NCBI GenBank assembly: GCA_022059125.1
Contig: JAEUWY010000002.1
Span: forward strand, 4,588,001 to 4,652,000
DNA: 64,000 nt
Reading direction: 5' to 3'
Source: Corynespora cassiicola
Lineage: Eukaryota > Ascomycota > Dothideomycetes > Pleosporales > Corynesporascaceae
Below, piece after piece: positions 32,935 to 42,891 of this stretch. A model generated the notes under the pieces. That model saw nothing but the letters and a program-made list of their open reading frames with translations. It was not told where the DNA came from and made no database searches. Numbering within the stretch: the first letter of the stretch is position 1; the number at the start of each line of letters is the position of its first letter. The position numbers and the translations under genes were made by a program.

Positions 32935-34827
32935 ATGGCGCCTCTCCAGCTATCGCCTCCGAGCACTCGGCAACCACCACCAGTTGATTACAGCATTCTG
33001 GCCAATGTCTTCAACGCGCTCAAGGAGAATCCTACCGTCTATGATGACTACCATCGGCAAATGGCCCGGCTGAGGGAGAGCATGGACCTTAGCGGGAGGT
33101 TTCTATCGCCAACTGAGATTGTGCAGAGGAGGGAACAGAGAGAGAGGGAAGATCGGGAGTGGGCAGAGCGGCAACAGGCAAAGCAGAAGGAAGAGTTGGA
33201 ACGGGCAGAGCGTGAACAAGCACAGCGTGAACAGGCACAGCGGGAGAGGGAGGGGCAGGAGAAAGCAGAGCGCCAAAAGGCAGAGCAAGAGTGGGCTGAA
33301 CAGGAGAAGGAGAGGGAAGAGCGGCAGAAGGTTAAACGGGAGAAGGCAGAACAAGAGAAAGCAAAGCAGGAGGGAACAGAACAGGAAAAGGCAGAGCGGA
33401 AAGCCGCAGAATTTAAGATGGAGGAACAGAGACAAAAGCGAGAGGCTGAACAGGCAGAACAGGCGGAGCGTGAGAGTACTGAGCGTGAGAGGCTTGCAAA
33501 AAGAGAAGAGAAGCTAAAGAGGAGGGAAGAAGCTCTAGCACGTGAGAGAGAGAGGAAGGCTGCGACAGAAAACGTCACCCCAGCGAGTAAGACGCTTCCT
33601 TCGCCCATCATATCGCCAAAGTCACCAACTGTACAGCCCAAACCCGCACCACGATTAAACACCACGGTGAACGCCGCCAACAAAAAGGTCAAACTTAGCG
33701 CTGCGAGCTCGCCCACGAAGCCGATAACCCCAAAGACGATGACAACGCCACATTCACCCATGAGCCTGCCCTCACCCACGCCATCCGTGGATTCGATTGT
33801 ACTGGAAGCAAAAGGAGTCAACCTGTTTCCCGTCCCCAAAAAACTCCCGGAGTGGCACGCCAAAGTCAATACAACCGGCTTCACTTTCAAGACCCGGACA
33901 GGCCATCCCCAGGCCCGCCAGACTGTTGTTGCTCTCTCACACATGAAAACATGCATCGAGCGTTGCGAGCGCAACAAAGATGTGAGGGATGGGGAAAAGT
34001 GGGCTCAACTGTTCAACGACCTCCGTGATTCGATTCACAAGGCCGAGATTACCCTCAAGGTGGATGAATACATTCTCGTCAAGACGAATATGATGATGTC
34101 TACCGTCGGCCTGGCACGCATCCTCAATTCAAAAACAGTACCCTACCCATGGGACGTCAAGGCAGATGCTTGGCAATTGTTCAGTCGCTGGTATGACGGA
34201 AATTTCGAAATCGACCTCCTTCGGGGACTCGTAACATCAACAGAGAAGAAGCGGAACAGAGACAGCATTGATCCCGAATACAGGAGTAAATTTCCCGCCA
34301 GTGCAAACTACTACGGTGAAGGCAAGCTTGTACTTGGACAATGGTGGCCCACCCAGTTGTGTACGGTCCGCGATGGCGCCCATGGCTGTCCTCAAGGAGG
34401 CATATACGGCGAGAGGGGCAGGGGTTGCTATTCAATTGTCTTATCTGGCATGGGCGAATCTGCGTACCAAGACGAGGACAATGGCGACGATATCTGGTAC
34501 AGCGGTACTGACGGCAAGGACTATCAGATGACCGACGCTACTCAGCGTCTCATGGACACCTGCAAGACAATACGCAACCCTGTCCGTGTCATTCGCTCGC
34601 ACCAGCTGCACAAGAATAATCCGTATCGTCCACGGAGGGGCCTGCGATATGATGGCCTCTACGATGTCACCAAGTTCGAGCTCATCGATCCGGTCAAAGC
34701 TGTGTACAAGTTTCATCTTGTGCGTAGCTCCAAACAACATCCAGCGAGGTGGGGGGAAACTCAGGCTAGCCGGCCGACACGGTTCGAGCTCGCAGCTGAA
34801 GGCAAATTGCGCGGAAGGATTGACTGA
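32935..34827 (+). CDS. SRA-YDG domain protein with long coiled coil
   Basis: This is a single exon of 630 aa from the ATG in AACCATGG; an in-frame ATG at 32920 would add five residues. Residues about 63-212 are a highly charged Glu/Arg/Gln/Lys coiled coil. A Pro/Ser/Thr-rich linker follows (about 215-290), then a helical region. The C-terminal domain, about 475-615, reads GGIYGERGRGCYSIVLSG, YSGTDGK, NPVRVIRSH and RYDGLYDV, the hallmarks of the SRA-YDG fold. That fold binds methylated or hemimethylated cytosine in UHRF1 and in plant SUVH proteins. No SET or RING domain is present. It may be a nuclear reader of DNA methylation. In a genome with RIP-like decay the connection to cytosine methylation is plausible but unproven. 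Confidence 0.85.
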   Translation: MAPLQLSPPSTRQPPPVDYSILANVFNALKENPTVYDDYHRQMARLRESMDLSGRFLSPTEIVQRREQREREDREWAERQQAKQKEELERAEREQAQREQAQREREGQEKAERQKAEQEWAEQEKEREERQKVKREKAEQEKAKQEGTEQEKAERKAAEFKMEEQRQKREAEQAEQAERESTERERLAKREEKLKRREEALARERERKAATENVTPASKTLPSPIISPKSPTVQPKPAPRLNTTVNAANKKVKLSAASSPTKPITPKTMTTPHSPMSLPSPTPSVDSIVLEAKGVNLFPVPKKLPEWHAKVNTTGFTFKTRTGHPQARQTVVALSHMKTCIERCERNKDVRDGEKWAQLFNDLRDSIHKAEITLKVDEYILVKTNMMMSTVGLARILNSKTVPYPWDVKADAWQLFSRWYDGNFEIDLLRGLVTSTEKKRNRDSIDPEYRSKFPASANYYGEGKLVLGQWWPTQLCTVRDGAHGCPQGGIYGERGRGCYSIVLSGMGESAYQDEDNGDDIWYSGTDGKDYQMTDATQRLMDTCKTIRNPVRVIRSHQLHKNNPYRPRRGLRYDGLYDVTKFELIDPVKAVYKFHLVRSSKQHPARWGETQASRPTRFELAAEGKLRGRID

Positions 34828-35738
34828 AGGTTCAGACACTATACATTCGGAAGCGATTTCTTGGCGAGAGACAGCATGTGGGAGACTTTGGGGCCTGCTG
34901 TGTGTCGGGCATCTGCTATTTGGTTCAAGGCGCATATACGGTTCGGGAACTGTCGTTTCGGATCAGTTCTGGAGAGCTTTTAAGCGTGTGACGGCCTGGG
35001 TATAGCTTACCATTTGATTTTACGGGGCGTTTGAACGGATATACCTATTGATTGCGGGACGGGGTGGATTCAAATGCTATTTAGCGCTTGTACATTAATC
35101 ATGACCCATGTGTGGAGGTCAGATTCCTCTGCACGACAGCAACTATTAAATCGACATGGATCTATTATATTCATATTGCGGGAAGCTCCGAATCGTGATG
35201 AATTGGAGAAGTTGATGTTTGACATTGCCGAGAAGCATAACCACCGCGGACTTCTTTACCCTTCCAAGTGTATCGCTCTGCTGCGATAACTCTAGCTTGA
35301 TATACATTGTTCGACATCAAGTATTGTCACCGTCTCGATCCAGAACCTCGTACCACCATCTCGCATGAATCTCAAGCGTGGAATGCAGGCACACACACCC
35401 GTCAGTCAATCTTTGAGGAATGAACAACATCCGCGCGCCATGCGTATTGATCTCGTGCTGGCATTTGGCCTCCTCCCCATTCGAAAAGACACCACATGCG
35501 CATAACCCTCCCTTCGTACTCGCATGATGTGAACGTCCGCGGGCGCACCTCCTCTCCCTTGCTTGCGCGAGGTATAACTACGCGCCGTGTCTCAGCGAAT
35601 TCCTCTGCTCTCCTCTCCTTTCCTGATTCTTTTTTGTCTAGACAGTGTGGGTGAACATTGTCGTCCTTTCTTTCCGCCAGCCAGCCAACCTTTCTTTCTG
35701 GTCCCCGTCTCGTCGCTCGTTTGCTCCTCACGGCCAGC
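34828..35738. other. intergenic, no gene seen
   Basis: This stretch is the 3' flank of the SRA gene and the T/C-rich promoter and leader of the next gene. Short frames have no recognisable features. Confidence 0.55.
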
Positions 35739-38144
35739 ATGCGTGGTGCTTCACGCACGTCTCCCGTCGCCATGACGTCCGTCCGCTTCTTAGCCGCCAT
35801 CGTCCTACTCAGCACTGCCATTGATGCTGCCTCGCTGCCGAAACACGTCCGTAGCCATGTCCACGCCCATGCCGTCCTGGAGCCGAGGGATGTCAAGGCC
35901 AGTGGCGTGCTGCCTCCCGTGGGTGTCCCCAAGGCGGAGCCCAAGACGCTGTTCAAGCAGCTCGGAGAGTACTTTAGGGGGTTTCTGTATTCGCTTTTGG
36001 GGTTTGGGGAAGAGGAAGAAGGGGGGAATGGGGAGGCCAGTGCGAGCTCGACGGTGGTAATTGATGTTAAATCGACAGTGGTGGGGGGCGGGCCTTCAAG
36101 TATAGTGGTCAGCTCCCTACCCGAGACGACTTCTGCGGTGTATGGGAGCGAGAGTCAAATCCCTGCTTCCAAGACTATCATCGATACTATGTCAGCTACG
36201 GCGACGACTATAGTCGGGGAATCTTCTGTCGGGTTGGTGTCGTCCAGTTCGACGGAGGTCTTGTTTTCGATACTGCCCGTCTACTCGGGGACTACGACGA
36301 CTGTTCCCATCATCGGTACCACTTCTTCCTCTGAATTTTCTTCAGCTTTAGAACCAATAGCTACCTCGTATTCAGTCTCTGGTTTGCCAGACGGAAACTC
36401 CACTGGAATCGCCACATCCATGGACCTTGTCATCTCGGATCCCTTCATAGTTTCTACTCTGGCGTCCGTTACTGTGCCACTTCCCTGGAACACTATTGTA
36501 TCAAGCCCTTTGATTCTCACCAACCCCATCCGTACCACAGGATGGACCGAGTTTAATGCAACGATTCCGTCCGAATTGGCCGGAAATTCGTCAACGACTA
36601 GGATCCGCGTCACCAGCACGCTGGTCGTCACACTGACTGCTAGCCCAGTGATTGTTACCGGCACAGCGGGCATATCTGATGGAACGGCATCATTGACAGT
36701 GGTTACAGAGAGCCCCATGTATCCAAATACGACCTTTTCCTCGACCCCCCTTGTCACTGGGACTGCGGCTGTGCCTTCGAACGGGACGATCCCTGTCGCA
36801 AGTGAGACGCCATTATATCCGAACACGACGGTCTTCTCTTCTATACCGTTAGTCACAGATACGGCTCCAAGCGTCTCCAATGACACGCTCCCTGTGATCA
36901 TAGAGACGCCATTGTACCCCAATACGACATTTTCCTCCGCCCCGCTCATTACTGGATCTGCGCCTTTAGTCTCGAACAAGACCAGTCTCGTTGACCAGAC
37001 AAAATGGCCTCTATATCCAAATTCCACAGAGGTTTCGACGCCGACGAGTATCGTGTTGATTACTGGGACGGGCATTATTGCGACTACTGTAGCTTCGGAC
37101 GTCGTGTCGATTCTCTTGCCCACAGAGACGCCACTATATCCAAACAGCACGATCCCATTAGGTACCGGAACCGAAACATCGTCATCATCAACCACCATTT
37201 TGGACCAAGTCACCTCAACACCTCAATCCTCCAGCACCAGCACCTCCACCCCCAACATCGAAACCGTCACCACAACCCTCTACACGACCGTCCCCGCCAT
37301 TCCCCTCCCCACCCCCACCCTCCCAGCCTCCCCCTCCGACCTCCCCTCCCTCTCCCGCCTCCTCACCCTCTGCACCTCCCCCCGAATCCGCACAATCACC
37401 CTTCCCCTCCTCTCCCGCTTCTACGGCCCCAACGGCTACCCCTCCCTCCACGCACTTCCGGGTTGCATCCCTCCCACCGGGACTCAAGCCGCGCAAGCCC
37501 CCAGGCTGCTCAACTGCACGGCCCTGGGCGCGGAGGTGGACGCGTGCCAGCGTAACGGACGGAGGGTGTTGCTCAGCGTGAAAGGGGCTTCGGGCGGATC
37601 CGTGGGCGGGAATCTGGGGTATGGAGATCCGGGGGTGGGGCTGGAGCCGTTTGGGCCGCATTTTCCGTCTCCGTCGGCGTCTTCGTTTTCTCCGCCCGAG
37701 GGACTCGAGGCGCGGCGACTGCAAGAAGGCGAAGGTGAAGAAGAAGCGAAGCGCGATAGAATGGGCTACCCGCCCAACCTCTTCACCCCGACGCGGAACC
37801 CCTCCGCCCTCGCCCTGACGCTGCACTCCCTCTTCGGCGAGGGCCACACCGAGCGCGCTGACCTCCGGCCCTTGGGCCCGGATGCTCCATCGTCGGGGCC
37901 CGGGGACGACGATGGCATGCGCTGGCTAAGCAGGCCGCTGGGCGACGAAGTAGTGCTAGATGGGTTCGTGGTGCAGGTCCCTACCGAGTGGAAGGGGACG
38001 TATCAGGGGAGGCAGTTTGACGAGTTTGCGAAGCGGTTGAGGGCGCTGATCGGGGAGAGCTGGGAGGAGAGCGGTGGGGTCAAAGGTGGACCGGGGGATT
38101 TGGGGGCTGATGGGAAAGGTGCAGTTTTTACGACATGGACCTGA
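35739..38144 (+). CDS. secreted Ser/Thr-rich repeat protein with degenerate GH18 chitinase-like domain
   Basis: This is a single exon of 801 aa from 35739, or 790 aa from the in-frame ATG at 35772. The stretch MTSVRFLAAIVLLSTAIDA reads as a signal peptide. A long Ser/Thr/Val-rich region holds about five copies of a 35-45-residue unit centred on PLYPN(T/S)T, rich in N-glycosylation sites, like a cell-wall stalk. The C-terminal 250 residues resemble class III chitinase parts (LLNCTALGAEVDACQRNGRRVLLSVKGASG and RPLGDEVVLDGF). Where active GH18 enzymes have DGFDFDxE, this protein has DGFVVQVP, so the catalytic Asp and Glu are gone. The protein also stops about 45 residues later, where the rest of the barrel should follow. 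Function may be chitin binding or structural; enzyme activity is not expected. Confidence 0.75.
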   Translation: MRGASRTSPVAMTSVRFLAAIVLLSTAIDAASLPKHVRSHVHAHAVLEPRDVKASGVLPPVGVPKAEPKTLFKQLGEYFRGFLYSLLGFGEEEEGGNGEASASSTVVIDVKSTVVGGGPSSIVVSSLPETTSAVYGSESQIPASKTIIDTMSATATTIVGESSVGLVSSSSTEVLFSILPVYSGTTTTVPIIGTTSSSEFSSALEPIATSYSVSGLPDGNSTGIATSMDLVISDPFIVSTLASVTVPLPWNTIVSSPLILTNPIRTTGWTEFNATIPSELAGNSSTTRIRVTSTLVVTLTASPVIVTGTAGISDGTASLTVVTESPMYPNTTFSSTPLVTGTAAVPSNGTIPVASETPLYPNTTVFSSIPLVTDTAPSVSNDTLPVIIETPLYPNTTFSSAPLITGSAPLVSNKTSLVDQTKWPLYPNSTEVSTPTSIVLITGTGIIATTVASDVVSILLPTETPLYPNSTIPLGTGTETSSSSTTILDQVTSTPQSSSTSTSTPNIETVTTTLYTTVPAIPLPTPTLPASPSDLPSLSRLLTLCTSPRIRTITLPLLSRFYGPNGYPSLHALPGCIPPTGTQAAQAPRLLNCTALGAEVDACQRNGRRVLLSVKGASGGSVGGNLGYGDPGVGLEPFGPHFPSPSASSFSPPEGLEARRLQEGEGEEEAKRDRMGYPPNLFTPTRNPSALALTLHSLFGEGHTERADLRPLGPDAPSSGPGDDDGMRWLSRPLGDEVVLDGFVVQVPTEWKGTYQGRQFDEFAKRLRALIGESWEESGGVKGGPGDLGADGKGAVFTTWT

Positions 38145-38565
38145 GCTGAGCGAGGAGCATCGGGCTTGCGAATGGGTAATGAATCAATGTTGATTGTGTC
38201 GGAACATTTATAAGCGTCGGTATTGCCTTTGGATGAATCAAATCGTCACAGAATTCTATCACCCAAGATTCATGCTTGCATAAACCATCCATTAAATTAG
38301 AGAGTCCTTCAGCTACATTGAACTGCCAGAAATGGCGATGTCAGATGCCGCGGAAGACTCCGTCCTTAAGGGACATGACACGCTCTTGACGACGTGCAAA
38401 GCTAAGCTCAGCGAGCTATGAATCTTTAACCGTGACCATAACCGTGACCGTGACCGTAACCGTGACCGTGACCGTACCGTGAAAATGGCCATGACCATGA
38501 CCGACCGTAACTCCGACCAATACCGTGATCAAGCAATGTGGATTTGGGGAAGTTGCTACGACCGT
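38145..38565. other. intergenic with hexanucleotide repeat
   Basis: Two convergent genes end here. The only structure is a degenerate ACCGTG/ACCATG array listed separately. Confidence 0.6.
38428..38514 (+). repeat. degenerate ACCGTG tandem repeat
   Basis: About a dozen hexamer units of ACCGTG with ACCATG and ACCGTA variants run head to tail downstream of the CCHC gene. Confidence 0.75.
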
Positions 38566-39682
38566 CTACCAGGTGGAATTGCCGGCAGGGGTATTGTCCC
38601 AACTACCTCCGTCTCCGTCTCCGCCGGCAGCAGGCTCTGATTCCTCCCAACCACCAGGGGCTGCAGAAGTGGAATCGTTGTTGGCCCAGTTGCCCGAAGC
38701 ACCCGAGTCGCCGCCATTGTTCCAGCCACCACCTCCATCGACAGACTCGACGATGGGCTGATCGCATCGCTTGACGGTATGGCCATATTTCTTGCAGTTG
38801 TTGCATTGGATCCTACTATAGTCACGAGGTTTAGGGCATTCCTTGCTCATGTGTCCAATCCCGTCGCAGTTGCGGCACTTCATGACACGCTCGTTGAGAC
38901 AATCGGCCTTGCGATGGCCCGTCTGGAAGCAGTTGTGGCACTCCTGGGAGGAGCCACCACCTCCACCACCGCCAGTGCCGCGGTTGGGGCAGTCGGCCTT
39001 GATGTGACTATCAATTGTTAACAGATGTTGATATGTGGGAGTATACGTGGACTTACTCGTCTCCTCCACAGATGAAGCATGCTCGACCGCCGCCGCCGCC
39101 ACCACCACGGGCGCGAGGGGGGTGAGGACAGTCAGCTTTGTTGTGACTGTACATATCAGCACGATACGTCTCGCAAGCTTTGGGACAGAAGACTGACCCA
39201 ACCTCATCGCAATTGAAGCACGCGCCCCGGCCGCCGGAAGACTTGGGACAGTCGCGCTTGTTGTGGCCCTGCTCACCACATCCGTAGCAGGCTCGACCGC
39301 CACCACCGCGAAGGTTGAGGTCATTGGTGGACGTGCCGAAGTCGTCGTTAGCGGCGGAGCCGGAAGCAGTGTCGAAGCCGCCGGTATCACCACCCCATCC
39401 ACCGGCATCAGCGGAGGAGCCCCGGCCAGCGTTCTGAGAGCCATTGCCGTTAGCGCCGTTGGTGATGTTGTTAAAAGGGACAGTAAGCGAAGTTCCGTTC
39501 TGCGGCTCGCGCTCCTTCTCCTCAAGCTGGCGATGCTTCTTTGAGTTCTTGTGGGCGACCCAGTCGCGAGTCTTGAAGGTGCGGTTGCAGAGCTCGCATA
39601 GGGTTTCCTCAGAGACTTGGACCTTGGCAGAAGGGTAGGGCCGGCTCTCAAGCGGGGGCTGGGGAGCTTTTCCGCGAGCCAT
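38566..39682 (-). CDS. CCHC zinc-knuckle nucleic-acid-binding protein
   Basis: The exons read 39682..39198, 39146..39057 and 39007..38566 on the minus strand; introns are 51 and 49 bp; 338 aa. Near residue 29 a C2H2 finger (CELCNRTFKTRDWVAHKNSKKH) of the U1/matrin type is present. Six CX2CX4HX4C zinc knuckles follow (CYGCGEQGHNKRDC, CFNCDEVGHNKADC, CFICGGDDHIKADC, CHNCFQTGHRKADC, CRNCDGIGHMSKEC, CNNCKKYGHTVKRC), separated by Gly-rich linkers. Both introns split knuckles or fall next to them, and correct splicing completes the motifs. The array resembles CNBP/Gis2/Byr3, single-stranded RNA/DNA binders that act in translation, but the extra N-terminal C2H2 finger is not part of those short proteins. 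Confidence 0.88.
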
Positions 39683-40469
39683 GTTGAAGTAGTGTCTAGA
39701 GTAGCAATGAGTAAGTGGGTGAACCAAGGATGTAGTGCAGACGAGTTGAGATGTCGAGGTTGTGTATGGGCATGTGTAAGATGTGCATGGCGGGCTAGCT
39801 AGGTAGTAGAGGGCCAAGGCCAGGGCGTGCGTGTGGAGTGAGAGAGTGAAGGACCTACCGTGGTCGAGTGGATTGAACTGGCCCGTCTGCTTCGGAAGCT
39901 GCGCCGGCACTTCCTGAGGATGATGATGATGCAGTAGCTGCTGCCTCACTGGGGGAGTCGGAGGAGTGGAGGAGGGAGGAGGAGGGGGGAGGGGAGAGTA
40001 GTGGAGAAGGCAAGGCGTAGGAGCTCTTGTATGGGGTGGGAAGGCACGCTAGCGACGGTTCCGGAAGCAGCGACAAACAAACAGACGCGCTCCCTGCTTC
40101 ATGCGCCGAGGACTGCGGAGACGGGACGGTGCATATGCAGCTGCCCACTCTCACCTTCACCGCCTGGAGCTCCCGAGCCTTGTCAGCCGCGGACTATGTG
40201 GTGATGAAGTCTTCGTGAGATGACCCCAAGCCATGATTGTGACCTGGCATTCTCACTGTCGAGGCTCTCACTGCCCATGGTCTACTGCCGCCATCATGAA
40301 TGAAGCTGGGGCTTTGGAGAGTCAGTGTTTACAATGGATGAACAAGGTGGCTGCATAAGAAGATTGCGTTGAATCTATAACACGCATTCACTGTGAGGTG
40401 AGCGAGAAGATAGGGGATATCTAGACGTACGTACCCTCTTTCTCATACTATCACTATGCTGTCATGCAG
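39683..40469. other. intergenic; promoter and leader of the CCHC gene
   Basis: A GGA-rich purine tract (about 39958-40000; pyrimidine on the transcribed strand of the CCHC gene) lies 280-320 bp upstream of its start. No other structure was seen. Confidence 0.5.
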
Positions 40470-42369
40470 CTATGATCCAGCCACGAGTCCCTCCTCGCCC
40501 TCAACCTCCTCTTCTGCCAGCCTCTGCTGCACTTTCTTTGGGGGTTCAGTCCACCCGGTGCCGGCCTGGAGCAGCATCACAAAGACACCGAGCCCAGTCG
40601 CGCCCAGGAACAACGCACGCAGAGCATTCTCATAGGCACCGACCGCGATTGCCTTCTCTTTGCCCTCCAAAGACCCTACGTATGCTGGACTACCCAAAAG
40701 TCGCCTGACCATCTCGTCGCGCCCCTTCAAGCCCTCCTCTGCAAAGCCGTCGACAAGGGAACGGTGCAAGACGCGCCCAAAATAACCCCCGCCAATGGCG
40801 GAGCCGAAGCTGCCAGCGAATCCGCGGAACGTCGCCAATAGTGACATGACGATTGGGTGGACTTCGGGCAGCGTGAGATGCATGAGGTGAACCAGCGTGT
40901 AGTTTAGTGAGGCACCCGTGATGAGCCCGTTGAGAAACACCATGAGGACGTACAGGCTCCACGAGCTATGTTCGGTGGTGATGAAGGCCAGCACCAGCAG
41001 TGTGACGGGGAACAGGGCCATGGAAATGAGGCTATGCATGTAGAAGCTCCCGTTGCGCTTTATGTGGAAGATGCCTGCCAAGACCCCGCCGCTTGCGAAG
41101 CCTGCATTTGTCGGTATGAGGATGGACCCCGCCACTGCAGGCTTCCACCCGCGGACAGCGAGGGCATACGTGGGCGTGTAGAACAGGATGCCCCACCGCG
41201 CCATCATGAAGCCCACCGTCGCTAGGCACGTGAGTAGCGTCCCGCGAGACTTGAGGACTGAGACGGGGATGATGGGGTCCCTGGCCATGTAGATTTCATT
41301 CAAGACGAACAGTGGAAGGGCAAAGGCCGATAGGACGAGAGGCAGTGGTAGTACTCGCGGCCCAGAAAGCCCAAAGAGGAATAGTACAATGGTCACTACG
41401 AGCATAAGGGCGCCCGAGTAGTCGATGCGAGCCAGCTTTTGTGGGAGAGACAGACCAGTGTATCCGTTCTGTTTGGATCCATAGTTGGTCGGGATACCCA
41501 GCAGGAGCCCGAAGCCGGCAAGGAGACTCAATGGCGCTTGGATGCCGAACAAGGGTCTCTGAATTACAGTCAGCTTTATGCCCGCGAGAGATGCAAAGGG
41601 CAACACACCCATCCGATGACAGGCTCGAGAGCACCAGCTATCACTGCGCCGAGAGACACGCCGACTGTCATTCCAGAGTTCGCCAGGCCAATGTAGAGCC
41701 CACGACGTTTCGGACTAGTCATTTGGATGACGACGATGATGGCTACGATCAGGACTCCAGCAGCACCGGCACCAGTCACAACACGACCAACCAGAAACAT
41801 TTCCAATGAGTACGACGTGGAAGTGAGGATACATCCAATGGTGATGACAATGGTGGAACAAAACATGCAAAGTCGGGGGCTGAAGACTTGTGACAGCCTC
41901 CCCATCAAGGGAGCAAGCGACGACATGGCAATTAGATACGACGACGTCAGCCAGGTTGCCTGCTCAAAGGCATCCAGGTCGGCAGCAATGGCGGACTGCG
42001 TCGTCGTGAGAATGGAAATGTTGGTAGCTGAACAAGGGTAAGCGCTATATCCACCTCGAGACGACGCATCCATGTGGATAACGTTCAAGCACTTCAAGTG
42101 ATGCTCATGGGCCTTCTCGTCGAGTGGATCTGCATGGTTGCGCAATAGCACAGCAAAGCATGAGGAAACACACCTTGGAGAAAAATCAACAGTCCAATGG
42201 AGAAGATGATCAAGGCGGCTCTGGACGGCCGAAGCTGTGCCTCGTCTTTTCCGATGCTCTCTGCGTCTGGTAGAGTTCGGGACGACCTGGACGAGGCCGA
42301 GCTGGGAGACGGCGATGCCGAACGGCGAAGCAGGGGGTCGCGCTCCCCCGGGTTACGCGGATCAGCCAT
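40470..42369 (-). CDS. MFS transporter, vacuolar basic amino-acid/DHA2-like
   Basis: The exons read 42369..42174, 42027..41609 and 41558..40470 on the minus strand; introns are 146 and 50 bp; 567 aa. The N-terminal cytosolic part has a possible acidic/di-leucine sorting signal (ERDPLLRRSAS), often seen in vacuolar proteins. Membrane helix 1 flows across the first splice into TTTQSAIAADLDAF..TWLTSSYLIA. Motif A-like PLMGRLSQVF, then GRVVTGAGAAG and SPKRRGLYIGLANSG (motif C region) follow, with about 14 hydrophobic segments in all. The closest families are Vba-type vacuolar transporters and DHA2 drug:H+ antiporters. The substrate cannot be fixed. It is divergent from HRD3. Confidence 0.87.
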
Positions 42370-42891
42370 GGTTAAAAGAGAAAATGTGTCGAGGGCGATG
42401 TAAATCGACGACAATAAGATTCATTGAAAGTGACAAGGGACGGAAGGTTGGCGTTATCATTATCATCATCATCATCGAGGGGATGACAAATGCACGGTGC
42501 TCGGATGTCGCCCCGAGTTGTTTGGTCCGCGGGCACGACGGGACGCGGCTCTTTGCACAGAGCTTCGAGACGTTGAGAGCCGGCAGTTTAGCCGCTGTAT
42601 AGAGCCCATGAAGCGACGTCCTGTGGTCGTGCACAACGGCACCGCGTAGAGGTCGCGCATCGCGTGCCGCTGGCCGTGACGTCGCTGACAGATGGCGCTG
42701 ATTGGCCGCGGGGACCGGGGTATCTTGGCGGCTGGCGGAGCTCGATGAATGTTGTCCAAGTGGCATCTTCCAGCACAATCAATCTTACCCCGACCAACGC
42801 CCATGCCCCGAGCTGCGTCCATGTCCCCCCTTTGACATGTCGACATGACCGTCCGCCCACCGGCTACCTCCCAAGTCGATTTCATTCCACA
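42370..42891. promoter_or_regulatory. divergent promoter of the MFS gene and HRD3
   Basis: These 522 bp lie between two divergent starts. They contain a short ATC/ATT trinucleotide run near 42455-42476. No specific element was recognised. Confidence 0.45.
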
